Shown here: in pieces, positions 61,401-64,000 of the stretch
Layout: each line of letters begins with the position of its first letter
Position numbering within the stretch: the stretch's first letter is position 1
NCBI RefSeq assembly: GCF_008085915.1
Contig: NZ_VSJK01000013.1
Location: 62,001 to 126,000 of the forward strand
Length of the DNA stretch: 64,000 bases
Reading direction: 5' to 3'
Origin: Oceaniovalibus sp. ACAM 378
GTDB taxonomy: Bacteria; Pseudomonadota; Alphaproteobacteria; Rhodobacterales; Rhodobacteraceae
The notes under the pieces: model-generated
What the model was told of the DNA's origin: nothing
What the model saw: the letters and a program-made list of their open reading frames with translations, nothing else
Databases searched by the model: none
Program-made: the position numbers and the translations under genes

Positions 61401-61522
61401 TTCTGAACGAGAGAGCAAAAAACAGCAGCACCTGCCCCTTGTGGATTTGTGATGTTGGCCGGCGTAGGCCAACCGAGCTTCAAGAATGTCTGCTCAAGAG
61501 AAATGGAAGCAATATCGGTCAC
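58370..61522 (-). CDS. Large N6-adenine DNA methyltransferase (Eco57I/TaqI-like)
   Basis: The 1050-residue protein has an N-terminal region of about 300 residues, methylase motif I LKILDPACGSGIFLVKAF (381-398), DKDPHAVRVACFSLYLA and motif IV DLVIGNAPWGDG (494-505), and a long C-terminal target-recognition-like half. Motif IV reads NAPW rather than the usual NPPY/F/W. Such enzymes act in restriction-modification, BREX-like or type IIG systems. ATGA overlap with the HTH gene upstream and overlap with the nuclease gene downstream define one operon. Confidence 0.88.
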   Translation of the reverse strand: MTDIASISLEQTFLKLGWPTPANITNPQGAGAAVFCSLVQNKIGRSLQHFAGSKDLQLGVLMADHQASTSEPPLAIVAEFSGSANDEILREIQRLSWNFSHVPTLITLEPESMRVWSCCEAPDPEVALDSYLVAHITPSQLHAEKSDSLEARAARALHWINLVSGQFFEKNSERFSRDGRADQMLLSNLRYIRDVLANQGLADDDICHDLLARVIFVQFLLDRKDQDGNPALTIAKLHRLQKEGVLTEIHGSFESVLRNYHDAYSLFDWLNSKFNGDLFPGKGDTREERLQGWERETEVVSPAHLCVLADFIRGDLDMTSQQMCLWPQYAFDVIPLEFISSIYETFVTERAARDGIFYTPPYLVDFVLDQVLPWQGTDWDLKILDPACGSGIFLVKAFQRLIHRWKLSHVGEPVRAEVLRRLLEQNIFGVDKDPHAVRVACFSLYLAMCDEIEPRHYWTQVKFPPMRQRRLVCSDFFTEEQKGFDDSIDAGTYDLVIGNAPWGDGVITDDARQWAATGTDKWAIPNKDIGGLFLAKAAILVNKKGRVALIQSANSLLFNISPRATAFRSQIFSRVRVQQIYNLSALRFRVFKRKTHTTKTSAALACVVILQTGKPAPSDTIDYVSPKHVRKLVDEFTIVIEPHDRRLLSVQDAISDPLVWSQLMWGSARDLQLIRKLKGFPSLSSLARQYDIKYQQGITYGDGKKLAPYLDGRRIFDATMFPSDSFLAIDAGRLPIAHDLRIHSRASTGMDAFKWPQLIIKHSWNRPSGRFHARLTESQDKRGVLCNQSYMSIHAEPPILEAAALAHNSAVAVYFQFLTSGRFAAYRPKLSKDEILNLPIPHPTPELLEGVSDYPSLDDKAFELFGLKDAERALLEDAIHYSLASFLEGSATRGNEPTVARTEDGDEAQLRAYCKYFSRVLLAGFGSEKSVSSTIYCTPHDQIPYRLIAFELTDNSESRIGVKDITSSSLLREFTRLGEQIGESGGGIFNQRVARIYDASTGVPTIFIVKPDQKRFWTRSVGLQDGDEVALDMFAWLQQASTIGTEAMLN

Positions 61523-61809
61523 GATTCCAGCCTCAACACTTCCTGTTTGTCACCAGCGAACTTGCCAGGCTCAGCTGCTCCACGTGCTTTTTTTCTACTT
61601 ACATCCACACGAGAGAAAATCGGTTTGTAGTCAATGTCGTGCGCTTCAAACTCGGCGAGCATGGCAGCAATAATTGCCAGATGCCCCGGTACCTCTCCAT
61701 TCTTCTTGTTGTTGGAGATGGAATTGGGCCGCATACCAAGGAGCTCAGCAAATCCTCTGATGCTTAGGCCGGCTTTGCCAAGCTCTGCAGTGAAGTCGTC
61801 ATAGGTCAA
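61519..61809 (-). CDS. HTH regulator of the methylase-nuclease operon
   Basis: The supported part is about 96 residues from TTG 61809: LTYDDFTAELGKAGLSIRGF, AELLGMRPNSISNNKKNGEV, LAIIAAMLAEFEAHDIDYKP, a single XRE-type helix-turn-helix, then a basic tail. The frame stays open to another TTG at 61950, but that extension crosses a palindrome and has no family character. No ATG is available, so the start is uncertain. It overlaps the methylase gene by 4 bases and probably regulates the operon. Confidence 0.6.
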   Translation of the reverse strand: MTYDDFTAELGKAGLSIRGFAELLGMRPNSISNNKKNGEVPGHLAIIAAMLAEFEAHDIDYKPIFSRVDVSRKKARGAAEPGKFAGDKQEVLRLES

Positions 61810-61846
61810 GGATTTGCGCCGATTTACACATGATTTAATGCGTTTA

Positions 61847-61864
61847 ACACATAAAATTATGTGT
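61847..61864. promoter_or_regulatory. Palindrome upstream of the HTH-methylase-nuclease operon
   Basis: ACACATAA-AA-TTATGTGT is a perfect 8-2-8 palindrome, 38 bases before TTG 61809. A related half site TTTACACATGA lies at about 61824. It is a good candidate operator for the HTH protein encoded immediately downstream. Confidence 0.5.
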
Positions 61865-62144
61865 CTGCAAGGGGGTTCATGATCGAGCTGGCTGTCCTCG
61901 GTGTGATTGACGCCGTTAGCGCCAGAGAGCTTGGCGGAAGGATTCGGCAAGTGGGGCTATGCACGAGCGCTTCCTCTTCTTCATTGTCGGTCGTCGTTGT
62001 CCTTTTGCCGAAGCAGCAATAGCCCATATAAGTGACAAGGGTAGTAGTTAGACTGTGGCGGGAAATTGGTCATATAGTTGCTGAAATGGTTCCAAATTCG
62101 CAGTCCCTAGGCGGCTGTCTGAAAGAGCAACTTGAGATCATAGC

Positions 62145-62312
62145 GAGCCCCCGCAACCATCTCAACTTGCGATGCAAGTTCACGAAGATCGGCCGCCCCC
62201 ACTGGGTGGCCGTCTTTCGTTTGCAAGTTGAGATTTGAGCGCCCTCCCGCAACCAATTCTTCGCAAGACTCGGTGTCTTGTGCGAGGCGTTCAGAGCGCC
62301 CTCCCACAACCA
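62145..62312 (+). repeat. Three tRNA-3'-end-like direct repeats
   Basis: GAGCCCCCGCAACCA (62145-62159), GAGCGCCCTCCCGCAACCA (62237-62255) and GAGCGCCCTCCCACAACCA (62294-62312) share the ending CCC-CAACCA; the last two match at 18 of 19 positions. CCCCCGCAACCA is the 3' end of typical fMet tRNAs. No complete tRNA can be folded here. The pattern suggests attachment-site scars rather than functional tRNAs. Confidence 0.4.
62159..62234. repeat. Nested inverted repeat, possible structured RNA
   Basis: Outer arms ATCTCAACTTGC (62159-62170) and GCAAGTTGAGAT (62223-62234) are a perfect 12-bp inverted repeat. Inside, CGAAGATCGGCC (62183-62194) pairs with GGCCGTCTTTCG (62208-62219) with one bulge. The whole could fold as a long two-part stem on either strand. 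Confidence 0.5.
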
Positions 62313-62339
62313 AAAACGCCAATAACTACAATGCATTAC

Positions 62340-62365
62340 GCCCCTCCTTCCGCGGGGCTTTTTTG
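62340..62365 (+). terminator. Rho-independent terminator-like hairpin
   Basis: GCCCC (62340-62344) and GGGGC (62354-62358) form a 5-bp stem with a 9-base loop, followed by six T residues. It would end a plus-strand transcript, yet no plus-strand gene is visible upstream in the last 5.6 kb, so it may belong to an unrecognised small RNA spanning the repeats. Confidence 0.5.
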
Positions 62366-62611
62366 TTGTCCGCATTCCAGGTCAACAATAGGTCAACAAA
62401 CCAACCCAAATTGCGTGCGAATCCAGTATCTTAGTAGACAAACCCGCACTCACCCGCGCCAAAACGGACCAAGCCGTGGCTTAGACTTGATCGAGGTGCT
62501 TCGGTTACGGTCGGCGGAAAGGGCAACAGTAGTCATCGCTAACCGGTCTCTGGTCAAAACTTGTTGGCCGAGTGGGTCAACTATCAGTGGAAACCTGACC
62601 TTCGCTACACG

Positions 62612-63085
62612 TCAGGCGGAGGAATAGCTGGCATAAACTTCGCTCGAACCGTCGTGCCGGATCAGGAAAACTTCATAGGCTTCACGTTCGGTTTCTGGCC
62701 CCATACCAGGGGAGCCGTAGGGCATCCCGGGCACCGCAAGTCCGATGGCGTCGGGGCGTTCATCAAGCAGACGGCGGATGTCGGCAGCCGGGACGTGACC
62801 CTCGATTATGTAGCCCTCGATCTTGCCGGTGTGGCACGAAACCATCTCCTGCGGGATGCCGTTGTCGAGCTTGTAGCGGGCAAGCAGGGTCCCCATGCTT
62901 GCCTCGACCGTCACGTCGAACCCTTCGGATTGCAGGATCTCGCTCCAGGCCCCGCAACATCCGCAATTTGGGTCTTTGAGGACGTGTATCGCTGGTCTGA
63001 GTTGGGCCACTGCGGGCATCGCGGCCGCGACCGAAGCCGCACAGGCGCTCAGCATCAGGCCGCGTCGGGAGAGTGTTGGTCGCAT
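62612..63085 (-). CDS. DUF411 metal-binding protein
   Basis: From ATG 63085 (MRPTLSRRGLMLSACAASVA) the protein is 157 residues with a Tat-like signal (SRRGLMLS, Ala-rich core, cleavage after AVA). The mature part has the DUF411 motif KDPNCGCCGAWSEIL with two or three Cys, VSCHTGKIEGYIIEGHVPA and PGMPYGSPGMGPETEREA. DUF411 proteins are periplasmic, copper-associated and occur in copper-resistance clusters. No other copper gene is in view. Confidence 0.92.
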   Translation of the reverse strand: MRPTLSRRGLMLSACAASVAAAMPAVAQLRPAIHVLKDPNCGCCGAWSEILQSEGFDVTVEASMGTLLARYKLDNGIPQEMVSCHTGKIEGYIIEGHVPAADIRRLLDERPDAIGLAVPGMPYGSPGMGPETEREAYEVFLIRHDGSSEVYASYSSA

Positions 63086-63258
63086 TGGTGAAACTCCTTC
63101 ATCAAATCTATTCGTCGCCATGGGCTGCGCTCACGCTGCAAAATGCATGCTGTAAATGCTGGATCAAATTTCCCCAGAAGTGCTGGCGCAAAATTCCCCA
63201 CCTCACGGGTTCGGCGATCAGCCGGAGTATTGATTGGCACCTCCGATTTTGGGTGGCC

Positions 63259-63921
63259 GACGGCATGGTGCAGCAGGCGGTCGAGCAACGCAGTGGCGAC
63301 GACGGGATCACCGAAGATCTTACCCCATTCGGCGAAGCCGCGGTTTGACGTCAGGATCATCGCACCCTTTTCGTATCGCGCGTTGACCAGCTGGAAGAAC
63401 AGGTTTGCGCCACCGCTGGTGATCGGCAGGGACGCACGTGCGTAGAACCGGATCTTCTCAACCAGACGGCCTTCGCGTTCGGCTTTGCTCAGGGCCTCGA
63501 TCAGCTCGGCCAAGGGGTTGCGATAGACGCTCCGGCCAGCTTTCACAGCAGCGACACCGAGGGCTGTGGCGAGGTGGCTTTTGCCCGTGCCCGGCGGGCC
63601 GAAAAAGTGCAGCACCTCAGCCCGCTTGATGAACTCCAGCTGCGCCAGCGCCATGATACGGCGCCGGTCCAGAGAAGGCTGGAATGAGAAGTCAAAGCTC
63701 TCCAGCGTCTTGATCGGCGTCAGCCGTGCGGTTCGCAATCCCACGCCGATGCGGCGGCCTTCCCTGAGGGTTAGTTCTTAGGCCAGCAGCTCGTCGATAG
63801 CCTCGATGGCGCTGATCTCGCCTTTTTCCAAGCGGCTGAGAGTCTGGTCCAGTGTTTCGAGGGCGCGGGCCATGTGCAAGCTGACGAGGCTTTGGCGAAT
63901 GCGTTCGGTCACAGGGGGCAT
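63259..63921 (-). pseudogene. istB: istB (IS21 ATPase) with a stop codon, lost Walker B and lost C-terminus
   Basis: Translation from ATG 63921 reads MPPVTERIRQSLVSLHMARA to IDELLA, then TAA at 63778-63780, then ELTLREGRRIGVGLRTARLT and the AAA+ core with Walker A FFGPPGTGKSHLATALGV. Where relatives have LLIVDEIGYLP, this copy goes from YARASLPITSGG directly, an in-frame loss of about nine codons with the Walker B acidic residues. Similarity stops after LLDRLLHHAV at 63259. Three separate lesions mean it is dead. Confidence 0.85.
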
Positions 63922-64000
63922 GGTCGGCCCTCATGAGCTTCGGCCAGACGGCGACCCACGGCTTCGTAAAAGGCGAGAGGACGTCGTGCGACCGGGGCAT
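63909..64000 (-). CDS. istA: istA transposase, C-terminal end only (cut by window)
   Basis: The last 29 codons (RRPLAFYEAVGRRLAEAHEG, then RPCPL and TGA at 63909-63911) look like the end of an IstA transposase and overlap the istB start, as usual in IS21 elements. The remainder is outside the window. Confidence 0.55.
   Translation of the reverse strand, partial: APVARRPLAFYEAVGRRLAEAHEGRPCPL

Larger units (their letters stand above)
61951..62611. other. Noncoding stretch with repeats, hairpins and a terminator
   Basis: No open frame here resembles a known protein; the frames that exist mirror the repeats. It holds a nested stem-loop (62159-62234), three tRNA-3'-end-like repeats (62145-62312), and a terminator-like hairpin (62340-62365). 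G+C rises again toward the right. It may mark the edge of the island or of an older integrated element. Confidence 0.5.
63148..64000 (-). mobile_element. IS21-family element remnant running past the window end
   Basis: One end appears near 63148, with CTGGATCAAATTTCCCCAG and GCGCAAAATTCCCCACC, the type of terminal region seen in IS21-like elements. Moving right, it contains a damaged istB and the end of istA. The other end lies beyond 64000. Several lesions show that it is no longer autonomous. Confidence 0.7.

Noticed and set aside
62032-62238. 68-codon plus-strand frame in the repeat region
   Set aside because: Its translation mirrors the inverted repeats; the structure of the DNA explains it better than a protein.
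62145-62312. Complete tRNA gene
   Set aside because: The 3'-end-like repeats lack a pairing 5' acceptor strand and a proper D and anticodon arm, so no full tRNA folds.
1-64000. CRISPR array or cas genes
   Set aside because: No regularly spaced identical repeats and no Cas-like protein were found by reading both strands.

Overview
The window looks like a high-G+C alphaproteobacterial chromosome or large plasmid carrying an integrative and conjugative element (ICE). The codon use, the trb/traG/relaxase gene set and the family types (DUF2840, DUF2274, DUF736, DUF2285, DUF7146-like, ParB-like, ArdC) all resemble mobile elements of sphingomonads, rhizobia and relatives. No 16S rRNA, intact tRNA or integrase is visible, so species and element ends cannot be fixed.

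Layout. 0-3.6 kb is accessory cargo on the minus strand: rifampin ADP-ribosyltransferase (arr), an acetyltransferase, small membrane, cupin and SRPBCC proteins and an ArsR regulator. 3.9-14.4 kb holds a LysR gene and a complete P-type trb mating-pore operon (trbB-C-D-E-J-K-L-F-G-I plus DUF2274). 14.7-16.2 kb is a small insert (Lrp regulator, EamA transporter with a nonsense codon). 16.3-24.3 kb carries the DNA-transfer and replication block: CopG, TraG coupling protein, VirD2-like relaxase, a candidate oriT with a VirD2/IncP-type nick motif at about 20.69 kb, lytic transglycosylase, DUF736, TraF-type peptidase, DUF2840, RepA-like initiator and an AlpA-like HTH protein.

24.6-37.3 kb is a second cargo zone: an exonuclease/phosphatase-fold protein, DUF2285-family genes (one frameshifted), an XRE regulator with a C-box-like operator, a phytanoyl-CoA-dioxygenase-like gene split by two adjacent IS5-family elements, and several regulator-enzyme pairs (TetR/VOC, TetR/GST, ArsR/SRPBCC/SDR). 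37.4-46.4 kb returns to ICE backbone: DUF2493, a TOPRIM primase-like protein, a ParB-like protein, an orphan immunity-like protein, a methyltransferase-LytS-LytR operon and ArdC antirestriction. Conserved-looking noncoding leaders precede several of these genes; the parB-like and ardC leaders share an inverted-repeat architecture.

46.6-62 kb is a defence island. Its centrepiece is a four-gene plus-strand operon: a 76-residue protein, a GHKL (Hsp90-like) ATPase, a GajA-like OLD ATPase-TOPRIM nuclease and a GajB-like UvrD helicase. In effect it is a Gabija pair with an added GHKL ATPase and small partner, preceded by an array of TGAYGA motifs. After it come HipBA, a 951-residue nuclease-STAND NTPase protein ending in a SEC-C zinc motif, AbiH, and a minus-strand HTH/N6-adenine-methylase/PD-(D/E)XK-nuclease operon. 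The window ends with a noncoding segment holding tRNA-3'-end-like repeats, a DUF411 protein and a decayed IS21-family istAB.
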